Of a stretch of DNA of 64,000 nucleotides, positions 17,001-30,100 are shown piece after piece. How positions within the stretch are numbered: position 1 is the stretch's first letter; every line of letters begins with the position of its first letter. The position numbers and the translations under genes were made by a program. The notes under the pieces are model-generated. The model ran no database searches and was not told where the DNA came from. It was given only the letters and a program-made list of their open reading frames with translations. The stretch is from assembly GCA_947383005.1 (NCBI GenBank), contig CANDBT010000003.1, positions 1-64,000 of the forward strand, in the 5' to 3' direction. The DNA comes from an uncultured bacterium. Lineage in GTDB: Bacteria; Bacillota; Clostridia; Lachnospirales; Lachnospiraceae.

Positions 17001-18007
17001 TGATTACCATAGATTTTGCGACGGAGGATGAGACTATTCTTTACCCGGAAGCGGTTTCGCTGGCGCAGGAAGAGTTGTGCTATTTTTTATCTTATGATTA
17101 TACAGGAAATATTTTTTCTTCTGTCAGGGAAAGAAACGGGTTTGGCAGGAAAGATACCCTTGCCACGGTTTTCCGGCCGGAACTTCCTCTGCTATCTGAG
17201 TTTTGCCTGCCTTACGATCAGTCCGTGCGCTGGCATTCATCAGACCCGGACGCGGTGACTATAGCTGATGACGGGACGGTTGTGGTTATGGATAATGCCA
17301 GATGGATACAAGAGGCATTGAAAAGCTTCCCCTATAAAGGGGAGAAAACGGTGGAAATTACGGCAGAGGCAGGGGGGCAAAGGAGCAAGCCCTGCAAAGT
17401 TAAGCTGTATTTTCAGGCAAATACTGCAGATGCCGGCAAAAAGGGCGGCGGTTCTGGCGGGAAAGGCTCAGGAGGAAGCGGAGGGGGTGTCGCAGCGGCA
17501 ATAGCGGGTCAGAATGTGCCTTTGGGTGCGCGGGTCCCGGACGAAGACCTTCCGGATTATGTAGTATCCGGTTCCTGGCAGCATCATGAAAATGGTGAAT
17601 GGACGTTCTCGGCAGGAGAAGAAATTTATACCGGCAGATGGGCGGCGATTTATAATCCTTATGCCCGCGATGAAGCCGGACAGGATAGGTTTGCCTGGTT
17701 TTTCTTTGACGACAGAGGAGTCATGATATCCGGGTGGCATAAAGATAAAGACGGGAAAATATATTATTTGAATCCCTTGTCTGACGGTACTAAGGGACAG
17801 ATGGTTACAGGTTGGAATTGGATTGAAGGAGAAGACGGGAAAATATACTGTTACTATTTTAATGAAGATTCCGATGGCGCACAGGGAGCTATGGCATGCG
17901 GCATGACAACTCCGGATGGATACGAGGTAGACAGGAAAGGCCGATGGATAATCGACGGGGTACCGCAGTCGACGGACAGACAAGAAAAATCGGACAAGAG
18001 TGAATGA
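14081..18007 (+). CDS. Secreted GLUG-repeat surface protein with wall-binding C-terminus
   Basis: This protein of about 1308 residues starts at TTG 14081, because GAGGAGG lies six bases upstream, while the ATG at 14090 would be too far. A signal peptide (KRKLAIFLSVAMM ... AMA) is followed by an acidic Lys/Glu region. Residues about 130-430 carry GLUG-type repeats with FDGGGNTIFGL, VGLFGVIDGG and several GGIAG/GGIIG turns, as in bacterial adhesins. A long beta-rich region follows, then a Gly/Ser linker (about 1130-1150). The C-terminal choline-binding-type repeats (GQMVTGWNWIEG, MTTPDGYEVDRKGRW) closely resemble those at the N-terminus of the preceding protein. Predicted location is the cell surface. 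Ligand unknown. Confidence 0.85.
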   Translation: MKQMKRKLAIFLSVAMMTQGITPAMAEVGVVTGKAETGYAQDLSTPADAGKTTKLKDEYEEKKEYGKGNEGSAPKEDESIQSQRIYDEDEEWMEEEEVMAATDANAQMKLPAKSAARSSSVGDLWEDWIGNMDFEGQGTEDNPYQIRDLADLMGLSEAVAAGMDFEGEYFALTEDIDMGNCSWNSGNWNPIGWYQNRTELGGEVSHPFRGYFDGGGNTIFGLRIMNSSLGLTNVGLFGVIDGGSVKNLTVEAENIAGEENAAILAGKILGDTVIAQVTVSGYVNSQGNAGGIAAEVTGNKKAVIENCLADGIVLNSGNREGYVGGIAGNVQNAWLADNAVITQDGDFDRIRGKGYVGGIAGRINRADIYNVYVDGTVGGNGSRAVGGIIGKYCSGNLILARMAGDVSATNNGIASREGTFVGTRESRDTFTYGTEKNSNLSYLFTNDGAKAKRVWGSGLDRDNIFTEKAHIGYWIDNETKYILVTGGTKSYRGERYFYEELEDGVRYMVTHKLNQDFTASGDHAGLPFCPDHFAPGHMGQPVKGYLVSVPRIDAQNGNGSYDTDIAELTAMPGTNQSYYRVIDKDHAAAIAPGTVVTVATAPKNTGENRYQMIVDPDMPGGVKPPVYHDSQGKPIPMNYVYGGTYSFVMPEWNTELNAEYIRASTKLTLNPAETAIHVTQIRSGDRKNPRIVTEVTDKEGILIARYIDGAQDNSVQVQPVTIHGEQNGTEWGKDRTMKWSVDDTNLLTNLSESGYTIKDAVIMPNLSSRFIRQIIDREVQAQADNQYKEKINNTIYSQYAVVTAAANPATSADNRPVYANCRVQVTFQIIDNTTVRVEGMKLNRDGVHFTITRKLTGDRMRPEETITCSAPVVLTATLSPERPFFKNVSWKDKEAEKILSLHPQGNYTQDCQVSVKCDTSGQANPAWIQNILLQDGERKKANPYERLHGAGTCTETVEAVSEDQTNGHQTASCVITIDFATEDETILYPEAVSLAQEELCYFLSYDYTGNIFSSVRERNGFGRKDTLATVFRPELPLLSEFCLPYDQSVRWHSSDPDAVTIADDGTVVVMDNARWIQEALKSFPYKGEKTVEITAEAGGQRSKPCKVKLYFQANTADAGKKGGGSGGKGSGGSGGGVAAAIAGQNVPLGARVPDEDLPDYVVSGSWQHHENGEWTFSAGEEIYTGRWAAIYNPYARDEAGQDRFAWFFFDDRGVMISGWHKDKDGKIYYLNPLSDGTKGQMVTGWNWIEGEDGKIYCYYFNEDSDGAQGAMACGMTTPDGYEVDRKGRWIIDGVPQSTDRQEKSDKSE

Positions 18008-18010
18008 AAG

Positions 18011-18038
18011 GTTACTGTTCACACCTGTGAACAGTAAC
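18011..18038. repeat. Minimal family 2 palindrome
   Basis: GTTACTGTTCAC (18011-18022) and GTGAACAGTAAC (18027-18038) form a perfect 12-bp stem with an ACCT loop, four bases after the stop of the GLUG protein. The same arms recur at 38179-38211 and, modified, as the outer stem of the full element at 37957-38107. It may end transcription, but no U-tract follows. Confidence 0.8.
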
Positions 18039-18100
18039 AATGAAAGTGAATGCGGATAGATGGAAGACCGGCAGAATCAAAGGATTATTTAGGGGGGGAC

Positions 18101-21100
18101 ATGCAGATTCAAGGTAAAACCGTACGGAAGGGATATGGAGGAGCAATGGCATTGCTTGTGTTTATTATGGCGTTTGTGCCATACCTGCCGATTCCGGAGA
18201 AAATATATGGGGCGGTTTCTTTTGGTGAAGGGGAAATCGTATACAGCAGCGAGCTTGTGTCTGTTTGGGATCATCTGGCGGCACAGGAGGGGATGGAGCG
18301 GACGGATTTTGTCGGGCATATGACCCGGACGTATCCCTATCCGGGAATTATCATTTACAAACAACAGACGAGCGTAAGCCCTGGCGGAAGATGGGCAGAT
18401 TATGAATACCGGAATATGTACTGCATCGCACACAGCCGTGAGCTGCAGGAAAATCCGGATATGAATATGGAAACAACGGCTGTCTGGTATATGAAAAAGA
18501 AGCCTTATACCCTGCAGGATTTGCCGGAATTTATCCGGGAAAATACGGCTGATGAGTATGCCTGGCGGTTGAATTTCCTGATTATGGCTTACGGGGCAAA
18601 TCAAGAAGCCGCTCAGGATGGAGTAAATTCGGACCCGGTTATAGGGACAGCTAATTACTATCTATGCCAAAGCCTTTGTACGTTGTCTGAGAAGGCGGAG
18701 TTTACGGGGGATTACAGTCATGATTGGGAGATTTACCGCGAGCATGCAGGGAATGTGGCTGAACGTTATCATCCGTCCGAGTTAGGCAGCAGCCAGGTAT
18801 ATCATGACATGAATGCCAAAATGGAACAAACTTTCTCCGTTGTATGGCATACGGCAAAATTGGCAGCGGAATGCAGGGAATCTTCCGACGAAGGATTTAT
18901 TTTTCGCCCGAGGGTCACACGGGAAGCTGACGGCATGTATCATGCCAGATATCCGTTAGATCAGGAGACAAGAGAGATCCTTTCCGCTGCCGCAATACAA
19001 TTGTATGGTGATTGGAGTTACGAATTCCAGGAAGATTCCATAGATTTTAAATCTCAGACAGGGAAAATTCCTGAGGAAGGATTTCTCGCCGGTCTTAATC
19101 TGGACAATGCCAATGGGATAATAAGAAGACATATCGGCAAAGAAAGTGTGAGGGAAGTTCACATGCCGGTGAAAGTGGGAAATCAATGGAGCCTGACTTT
19201 TGCCCAGGGGAATTTGATTTCCTGTTTGGAGGAAGGACTGCAGATCTTTGTTGGCAGTCCTTCGGAAGAAGCATTCGATGCAGGCGATTCATTAAGTACG
19301 TTGTCGGTAAAGCGTTATAAGCATCAGGAGAGATGGCAGGCTGATTACATAGTGGCTCTTCAAAAACGTGATGCGGAGACGGGGGAACCTTTAGCAGGCG
19401 CTTGGTTTGATATTTTGGAAGCATTTGATGAAAGGCAGTTGGAAGGAAGTGTGCTGGAAGACGATAATTGGGATAATGACCAGGGCAGCCAGTTTTTTCG
19501 CTGGGAAAGCTGGGACGGATCTTATGGCCAAAATGAGGGCGGTGATTCGTGTCAGAAAGATCAGGAGGTCACGGGAGAAGATGGGTGGCTGAGAGAAATG
19601 TCTTCTCTAGGAGCAGGCGAACTGCAGCCTGTAGGGGAATCCGTCCACAGGGACGTGAAATATTATACTTATACAAAGGGTTATTGCGGCGGACATCCCA
19701 AGCCGGATACAGAAGATGAGGATGAGGAGGAAGAGTATCAGCGGCAGGTGGAGATTTGTGAGAGGCTGTCAGCGGCCGGAGGTTTTTATCATTCTCTTGA
19801 CGGAAAAGCAGAGGAGTGGCTGAGAGAAGACAGGGACCGCCATTATCAGCAATTTGTCTCACTGGTTTATGATTATTCGGCGCGGGAACTGGCCGCACGT
19901 AAAGGATATATTCTGCATAATCAGGAGAAGATACATGAGCCTTATGACAATAGCTTTGATGGGATTCACCGGGATACCGTTCCTATTGAGACAGTAGCCG
20001 TTCATTCCAGTCAGTATTATGACTTGAATCGGAATCGCCGGCCGATGGTTTTGTCCGAAATAAAGCTGTCAGTGCCCAGAACGACGGCCGGTATTGCGAA
20101 AGCTACCGCGTCTGATGCGGATTTAACCGAAGATCTGCGGATTATCGATGAAGACGAATGTGCGGAAGAATCAGACGGGCAAGGACAATCAGCGACGGCT
20201 TCTGACGCAGTCAGGATTTTACCGGGAATAGTCAGGAGACAGATAAAAGAAAACGATGCACGGGCCGAACGAATAAAAACCGGCAGAAATGACAGGAAAG
20301 CCATTCAGATAAAGAATGAAGTGAATTTCCAGCCGTCTCCGATAGAAAAAATTTCACCGGCTGATTCGGAGTATTCCGGGCGCGGCGGAAAGGCATGGAT
20401 ATTTGAAGTGTATGATTACCGTACCGAGGGAGAAATCCATATCAATAAACGGGATCTGCAGTTAAAAGCGGGAGAAAACAATAATTACAGTTCTTATGGA
20501 GACGACCAGGGGGATGGTACTTTGGAGGGAGCCGTTTACGGGTTGTTTGCAGCAGAGGATCTTGTCCATCCGGACGGCAGGAGCGGGGTAGTGTTTGAAG
20601 AGGGAAATTTGGTGTCGGTAGCCGCTACTGATAAACACGGAGAGGCTTCGTTTATGGCTGTTACCGAACCTCCGGGAACCATTTATGACTTCAAGACGGG
20701 GACAACAAAGAAAACGGAATTTGACGGACCGCCAAACAAGTATATTGAGACATCCCATAAATATACCAGCAATAAAAATATAAAGGATAATGATCGGTGG
20801 TATTATCCGGTTTTTGATAACCAGTCAGCGAATGGCAATTGCTGGATCGGCCGGCCCCTTTTTCTTGGTTCTTATTATGTCCAGGAGTTGTCGCGTTCAG
20901 AAGGGTATGAAATGTCTGTATATGGCGCACAGGCAGAGGTTTCCAACAGAAATTCCTGGCTGGCAGGCAGAAACGGGCAAACCGCGGGTACCGTACGGGT
21001 AGATAAGGTCAAGGGCGTTTTTCAGAAGGCAGAGGATGAAGGGAGAGAAGAAACGGTAACAGAAATTTCTCTTATCAGCGAAAAAACCCGTTACGGATAC

Positions 21101-24100
21101 GATATCATGGTTAAAAATGCTGATCCGGCAAAGGAGCCTTCTTTTCATTTGACAGAAAAAGGGAAGAAGGAAGTATATCGGGAGTGGGATGAGACGGAAA
21201 TTGTAAGAGAGCCGGTACTGGCGGCTTTGGGAACACAGGTGATTCTTAATGGGAAAAGTGTGGAGGCGCAGGAAGGAGATGTGATTAATCTCCCCAACGG
21301 AAATTCAGCGGTGGTAAACCAGGTGCAAAAAATTGCCGTAACTCCGGAAAATGTCCGCATTACCGGCGAAAAAGGTGTGATTAAAATGTTGGATGTCCAA
21401 TATATTCCTGAATTGACCGGGATAGAGGGAAGTCTGACAGAGCAGTTTATCGGGAATTGTAATCAGGCATTTGCGCAGATCGGTCTGAGGGATGTGGGGA
21501 AGGATGCGCCATATTGGCTGGTGGAGTTGGGGGAAGACAGGCATTTTTGGGGACAAAAGCTATATTCTTTTCTGGAAAAGGAAGATAGGGCTGCCTTTAA
21601 CGGAGCAAGGCTGGAAACGGTGATTGAGCGGGAAGGGAAGAGTTATGGGGTGCTGCGATATTCTTTTCTGGGTGCAGACGGTCCTTTGCCGATAGTCTAC
21701 AGCGCTACGGATCAGATCTTTTATGTCAAATATCCGGTCAGTTATTCCGACGGAACAAGCGGTTATCTGTATCGGGGCTATCCTTTGGCAGAGGTGTCAA
21801 AAGAATACGATGAACAAAAGGAAGGCTGTTTTCGTTGGGTGGAAGTCCCTAATGTGGGGCCGGAAGCTTCGAATGTGCAGCTATATGAAGATTTGTCCGT
21901 CCTTTCTTACAAAAACAAACAGGAATTTAAGTCTTATTGGGTTTACGGAGCGGGAGAGTTTCTGCGCACGGATGACGGGGGAATTTATCAAAGAGAAGAG
22001 ATTCGGTATAAGAAAAACTCCGGCTATCAAACGGTAGAAACAACAGAATACATCCGTTTGAACGCTGAATATGAAGAGAATACCCATACCTGGCGTATTC
22101 ATGTGGCACAGGAACATATTCCTGCTGATGGCAAAATATTGGTTACTTTGCGGTACGGACATCGGTTTGCCGATTTGCCCGCCGGCGGGGGAGGAGGTAT
22201 CAGCGTCACGGCAGCGCCATGCAGGGACTGGGGTGAGAATTATAGCAAACCGGTGACTTTGGTTTATCCCGGGCAATTTGCCGTCAGTGAGGATGGCGGG
22301 ACAAGACAGAAACCGGTGGAACTTTTGGAGCGGGCTATTGTACAAAAGATCCGGATATCCAAAAGTATCAACAAGGATTCTTATTATCAGGTAAATACCT
22401 ATGGGGAGATCCATGAAGATTGGTTTACCCAGTGGTTTGGCGGGTATAAAAAAGAACATCGCAAAGCTGCGGCGGCAGAGAGAATCGATAATTTTCGATT
22501 TAAAATTTATTTGAAATCGAATTTGGTCAGGCTTTATCGAACTGAAGAAGGAAAAATTGTTTGGCAGGACCGAAGTGGTGCGGAACAAGAAGACAGACAG
22601 GCAAAAAAGGAAAATCAGGTATTTCCGGGATTGGTAAGGAAGATTTTTACGAAGGTGCTCCATAGGACAAACATTCTTTGCTACAATTCGCAGGATGCCG
22701 TTTTGGCTAACGGTCAGCTTTATGATTTTACGGGTGGATTGATTAACGAAAAGCCCAACAGCGGTTATAGTTCCGTGTTGGAAATTATCGAGGACGGGGG
22801 AGAGAATACAGGAGAAAAGACAAAAGTCCGATATAATTATGAAAAATTTTTCGCTGCTTTAGAAACAGCCAACCAGGACAAATGGGATGATGGGAAACCT
22901 TCTTACACCAGCTTTCGTCCTGTCGGCAATTTGCCTAATCGAACCGGGGATGCTTTGTTGAATGCTGCGGTTTCCGATCGGGTACGTCAGTTTGCTATTG
23001 ATTGGTATTTGGATGAAGAGGTGAAAAAGCTGCAGGAGGAATCGGTATCTTATTCTGATGAACAGTTGGATAAGGCGATGCGGGCTGCAACAATAAAAGC
23101 AGAAAATTATCTTATTCCGTTCTTTGCCTATGATTTGGATGAAATTTATGCGATTGACTGGGACAGCGAAGAAAATGGAGGCAGTGATGGTGACAGTTGT
23201 ACGCTTTCGGCGGACACGTTATCTGGAGACGAAAAATATTATTTGGGGACTTCCGCTTATTTGCCGTATGGGACATACGTGATTGCGGAGCAGCAGCCCC
23301 AATATGCGGGAGATGAATATGGGAAAAACTTCAAGGATTTTAAGAACAAGCATTATGAGAAAGCCGCGCCTTGTGAAGTGGTTTTGCCGTCGCTGCCGGA
23401 GTTCGTGGAGAACAGCTATATTTATGATTGTTCCATGACAATGGAAGAAATGGAACAAAAATACCATATTCGTTTTGGTGAAGAAAATCATGTAATCCAG
23501 GCACATAACCATCAAGGGGATTTCCAAATTTATAAATTCGGCCTTTCCATTAGCCAGATAAAAAACGGAGTGCCGCCTTCGTTGGGGAAGGGAGACTATT
23601 TTGCCTTGACGCAAAGCCCATACAAACCATTAAAAAATTATTATAATAAGGAAGATGACCGAACGGCAGGAAAGGCAGATTTTTATTTGGCGGAAGGAAA
23701 GAGCGGGCGAGAAGGGATTTCTTCCTATTATCGTTACAGTTCCGTATCGGAAGATAAAAAAACGGCAAGCGGAGGGCAGTATGGTTCTATGCTGGTGCCT
23801 TGGAGTATTGTGGCAGAAGAAGGAGCGGCAGAAAAAGATCCGGACACTGGCGAGAGCAGTTATAAAGGGTTTTGCCCTGTCGGGTTTGATAATCATTTTT
23901 TTGCGGCAAGGCTGAGGCTGGAAAAACTGGATAGCGAGACACATGAAAATCTTTTGCATGACGGAGCGATATTTGCGGTTTATGCGGCCAAAAGAGAAGA
24001 TTCCCAGGGGGGCAGCGGCTGTGTGGCTTTTTATGAAAAGGATACGGTTATATCCGGAAGCAGGGAATTTTTGGTTTCCATGGGCGCCCGTAATATTCAG

Positions 24101-27100
24101 CCTGTATATCCGGGGGAGGGAGAGCTTTGTACAGGGATAGTTTTGGCGGGGACGCCGATATGTGAAGAATCGGAAAAGATCATATTTGATGGTGCAGAAA
24201 ATGGGCAAAGAGCTTTATTCTGCTCGCAATCTACCGTACTTGACCATCAGACAGTCGGATATTTAGTAACGGCGCAGCCTTTGGGAGCGGGAGTATATGT
24301 GGTTGCAGAAGAAAAGCCTCCTTATGGGTACGTGAGAAGCCGCCCAGTGGCGGTAGAGATTTATTCGGATAAAATCACTTATTACAGGGAGGGGAAACGT
24401 GACAGCAGGGTATTGGCCGCCGTTTATTCCGACGCAGCCTATTCCGCCGCGGTTTATTCCGGTGCGGTTTATTCCGGCGCAGCTTATTCCGGCGCAGCTT
24501 ATTCCTATAAAGAAGATATTGATGACGGTAAGCAAGAAAAGGCGGAGGGAGGAGATGAGGATGAGCGGACGAATCAAGGATATACGGCGCGGGTATATAT
24601 AGAAAACACGCCGATTAAGCTGACCGTGGAAAAGAAAAAGGAGACAAATAAAACCCTTACCTATAAAGTTAGCGGCCGGATTGACGGCAGCCTTGAGGAT
24701 ATCGGTAACAACCCTGCTTATGAATATGCTTATGACGGGGGAACTTATCTGGGATATGCCTGGAAAAAAGGGACGCGGGAATACCTGGAATCCAGGCAAA
24801 AGGCGGGAGAACAGGTAGAACTTGTTTTTAAAGGAAATATTTTTGCCGGATATGGTTATGTAACGCGGACGCTTATGTTGGCAGACGACGAGAATCCTTA
24901 CGTGGCCGGGGCAAGGTTGGCTTTATTTGACGGTATTTTGCTCAATTCTACGGGGGATACCCAAGACCATGCTTTTGAAGGTCTGGTAGTCGAGCGCAAT
25001 GATGCCAATAATGTGACGCGAATGTATGTAAAGGAAGGGTACGGAGGGGAAAAAACCGATCTGATCAAGACAGAAGAAGGTGTGTGGACGGCGATTGTTC
25101 AGCCTCGCCCGGATACGGATATTCTGTATTATGATTTGGGCGGCCTGGAGATTTTTTCTACGGAAATGATTGAAGGGAGAAATGTGGTTTTTGGTTTTGA
25201 TAAAAACCACAGGAAGGTACCAAGAACAGAATCTTCCCTGTTTGCTTTTAAAGGCGGAGTGCCTTATTTGGAATTTGTCGGGGAAGACCTTACCAAACTC
25301 TCGTATTCCGCAAAAGACAAGGTTTTAACGATAGGCAAAGATACGTTAGTTTATCATTTGGATCGCGAAGGCAACAGGGACTCTTTGACGGATCCATATA
25401 CGGGTATGGCTTATGTAAATAGGAGGGAAGGTTTTTCAGCAGATAATGAAGGAGCAGGGGGCATTATGGTCTGGCCTGTCTATATCCAGAAGGATTCATA
25501 CGGAAATGTGATTGCCCGGGACAAAATTCTTACTTCGCGGATAGCTACGATAGGTGAAAATCAAAGTAGTGATGAAAACAGCGGTGAGGAAAGCGGTTTT
25601 CTGACCGGCTCTTGGAAAGCAGGAGGGGATGGTCAAAGCCATCGGAAAATTACGATACCTTTTAGCAGTTCGGAGAAAAATAGAGACGGAGAGATGTTGA
25701 TTGATCAGAATAACGGCAATGTTGAAAAACAAATGGCGCCGGTTATTGATCAGCATGGATTACCCCGATATTATCCAAAAAGTTCGGGAATTTACAATAA
25801 GGGAACCGTTCTTTTTGACCGCAACGGAGATTTTGTGCGCTATAAAGATTCTGATGGATTAAATCAGTATAACCGCAATGCTTATCATATGTATTCTCAG
25901 TCACAGCTTTATGACGGAAAGCTTCTGCAGGAGGATCAAAGCCAGGAAAAGCTGTATCATCGCCTGGGGGAAGCGTATATTTTGGAGAATGTATGGATTA
26001 CCTCAGATAAGACGCCAAATGATCCGTTCTCTTATGAAATGACGGATGGACAGCCGGATATCCTGAAACGGGTGGCGGCGGGAAATTATATTATGGAGGA
26101 ATGGGAAAGCCCTGAAGGATACAGGAAAGCTATGCCTGTAGCTGTCGTTGTCGGGGAGGATATTTCTATGCACAAGGCGTTTATGGAAGATAAAGTCATA
26201 AAGGCGGAAATCTCCAAGGTAGATGGAAGTGATGGTCAGAAAATAGGGGTGTTTGCCATTGACCAGGGAAAACCGGCAGAACAAATCGGGAACATAACAG
26301 AAGGGGCAGGTACCTATACTCATGGATTGGTAGCCGGGGCAAAACTTGCCTTGTTTGAAGCAAAAAAGGTGTATTCTGCCGACGCAAAAAAAGGCTATAA
26401 ACTGGTAAAAACTACAAATGAGCCGTTTACTTATGAAATTACGGACAGCAGGGCAGGAAAACGGCAAGAGAGACAGGCTGTCTGGGTTAGCGGCCATCAG
26501 CCAATATATCTGGAAGGTATTCCCGCAGGTACATATCTTTTGGAAGAGGTTTTTACTCCAGAAGGTTTCGTTGCCAGCGAACCTGTAGAGCTGGAAATTA
26601 CCGGCACGGAAGATGTGCAATTGGCGGTAATGTATAATGACCATACAAAAGTGGAAATGGAAAAGTATATGTTGGAGCAGGGAGAAAAAAAGCAGCTTGC
26701 CGGGGCAGGATTTACTTTATATGAAGCGCAGACGGATCATTTGGGAGAGGTTATATGGAAGGAGGGAAAGCCTCAGTATGATGAAGAAAAGGCGGCGGAT
26801 ACATGGGTTAGCAGCGATATGCAGGAATATTCGGGCTTCATTCCGGCATTTGAAGAAATGTACCGGACGCACGAGGGGAAAAGCGGTATGGCAGAAGGCG
26901 GTACGGCAATAGCCTGGGAAGCAAACGGGCAGGCATCCACAGCCAGTTTAAAGGAAATATCTCCCGAAGGAGGGATGATATTCTGCACGGACAACGGAAA
27001 ATTTATCCGTGTCAGTATCTATGGAGAACGAGAAAACCGGCAAGGGAAGACGGGGGATTTCGAATATCAGTTTGACTATAAAAAAATGCCCTGGATAAAC

Positions 27101-30100
27101 AGCCGGGCCGTGTCTTATGTGACGCTGGATGGTGTCCGGCGGTTCAATTTTCTTCCGGCAGGAAAGAAATATGTGTTGGTGGAAACAACCGTTCCCAGAG
27201 GTTATGCGAAATCGTCCGACCAGGTAATTACAGTGCCGGAGGCAAGGGATGTGTGGAGATATTCGACAGAAAACCGTGAAGGCAGGCTGGCTGTTTCCAA
27301 AACGGCAGAGGGAAGGAATGGAGAACTGGCCGGAGGGCGTATGGAATTATATCGGGCGGGAGCAGACGGAGAATGCATAAAAGATGAGGAACATTTGGTG
27401 GCCGGGTGGGTTACGGGAAGTGACGGGGCGTACACCCGGCAGGATTTTAGCCGGGGAGCGATACCTCAGGGATATAAACCGGGAGATTTAAAACCTCATG
27501 AAATCACTGGCTTGCCAGATGGGATTTATTGGCTTTTTGAGGAGGAAAGCCCGGATTACTATACCCGGATTGCACCGGTTTGTATTGATTATCATGTGGA
27601 AGATGAATTCCGGGTTATCTGCGTGGAAGATCAAATGGCAGTTGGCAAAGTAGTGGTTAAGAAAACGGATCAGGAAAACTGTCCTTTGGAAGGAGTCCTT
27701 TTTGAATTGGCAGCTTATCGGCCAAATGACAGGAAAAATCCGGTATTTACCAGGACCTTATGTGACAGGAAAGGGATAGTTCAGGCAGACGGCCTGCCTG
27801 TAGGCGAACAGGGAGAGGATGGCCGCATATCCCCTTATTTATACCGACTGAAGGAAATAACGCCGCCAAAAGGCTTTTCGGCAAGTACGCAGATTTTTAC
27901 CTGGAGTTTTGCCCCGGATAAAGAGGGGGTATCTTATGATAACGGGGAATCCGCTAGTTATGCGATAAATGTGGCTAACGATAAGACAAGAATTTTTGTG
28001 GGCAAGAAAAGCTTTGGTCATTTAAAAGGCCCTGAAGAAGGAGGGGTTTTTCTTGATGGGGCAGAGCTGGAGCTCTATGTTATTGAAGGCAGGGACGAGC
28101 AGGATTGTATTGTATACAAGAAAGATAAGCCCTGGGCAACATGGACAACAACAAAAGACAAGGAATATCTATTGGAAGGATTGGAAGCGGGGAGAAGTTA
28201 TCTGCTTGTGGAGCGAAAAGCACCGAAAGGGTATCAGCTTATGGAGCCGTTAATTTTTACCTTGTCTGCGGATGGAAGAAGAATTTGCAGCATTACCAAT
28301 CAGATCAATACTCTGGAGGCCAATTATCGTTCTTCGGATCAGGACGAAAGCCGGGAAATTGAATCTGTGACGGTAAGAGGGCGTTATGCGGTGAGGACAG
28401 AGTATGAGATGAGAGACGATTTGGGCAACGTGGTAGCGGGCTGGTTAGGAAGCAGGGATGGCTATAATGGGAAAAAAGAAGATGGGCTGGAAGAGGGGAA
28501 ATTGTATACGATAACTGAAAAGACAATATACAGCGATGGGACGGAAAAGATTGCCAGACGGTATACGGAGGTTTGGCGGTATGGCGATAACGATGAGAAA
28601 CATATTCCGGGACGTGAGGCCGGCCGGGTTGAACTAAAACTGAGCCGTGCAGATGGAACCGTGGTTGATTGGTTCAGTCCTAATGAAGCGATTCAGGAAA
28701 AAACCATTGTCAATACAGTTTCACCGGAAAATCCCAAGATAGTTTTGCAGAACAGAAATCATTCCGCCGGAGAGGGGCTGGATTCCCGGCAAGCGGTATT
28801 TGGCTCCGTAACATGTGTGAATGATTCGCTTACCGCCGCCGATATGAGTCTTACCGTTCGGCTAAATCCCGATACGGTCATTATCGATTCGGGAATCGGG
28901 ATAGTGTCAGGAGATTACCTGGTTTATCAGGAGGATCATGTTTTACCCCAGGAAAGCAGAGAGTTTAGTTTCGCTTTTGAGGCCGGAGAGGACGAGCTTT
29001 CTGTTCAGGCAGAGGCCGTTTTGCAGTATGGGGAAAACACAGTTACATCGGTAAAGCAGATGCCGGTAAGGCAAAAGGGAAAGCTGACGCTTTATCATGA
29101 GCTGACCGGTTCGGGAAAGGAGCTGTTTGGCGGGGAAGAAAGCCGGTTTGTGATTTGGCTGTATCGGGATAATGGTGAAGAACTGAAAGGACGGTATGGA
29201 TATGAGGGGAGCAAAACAGGTTTTTTACGGAGCGGAGACAGTATTACTTTAGCGGGCGATGAATTTATTACTATTGATCCGGGCGTATATCAGAATGTAC
29301 GATACCGGATTATCCAAATATCAGGAGGGAAGGATACAACAGAGGCAAACGTTCAAGGTCAAATAAGAACGGAAGGGAGTTGTGCTGTATTTAGCTGCGA
29401 GGTTTCCGATACTTCCAGGCGTCAATTGTTTAAAAAAGGAGAAAGTTATATTTTGACGGAAGATACTTACTATTCCGATGGCACGGTGCAGGAAACCGAC
29501 AGATTAGACATTACGTTAAACGAGAAAGCAGATCTTGTGGGCGTTGCAGCGGCAGATCGGAAAACCCGGGTGATATTTTCCAAAATCAATAAGGCAGACG
29601 GACAGCAATTGCCGGGAAATCAGCTTGCAGTAAGAGATTTGCAGGGGAAAGAGATTATCTCCTGGATATCCGGTGAACAGTCTTATGTGGCAGAAGGGCT
29701 TTTATCTGCCGGAGAGATGTATGTTTTGGAGGAACGTCTGCCTGCCGGCGGATTTGCCCAGGCAGAAGAAATGGTGTTTACTGTAAGCCGGGACAGCATG
29801 GAAGATATTGTGGTTTTGGAAAACGGGCCGACCAGGGCAGAGATAGACAAACGGGATGGCGCATCGGGAAAATATCTTTCGGGAGCCTATTTGCAGATAG
29901 AAGATTGTCAGGGGACGGTTATGGAACAATGGATTTCCGGGACGGAGGCTTACAAGGTTACGGGAAAGCTGAAGGCTGGTGAAACCTATTACCTTTGTGA
30001 GACAAAAGCGCCGGAGGGTTATCAAAAAGCAGAAAAAACGGAGTTTCGGATGCCATGGGGAGAGGAGAAAATAATATTGGTTTTAAATAACCGAAAAGAG

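Noticed and set aside
21881-22663. Long minus-strand frame inside the giant adhesin gene
   Set aside because: The plus frame is continuous with clear SpaA-type motifs; the antisense product has no recognisable domain.
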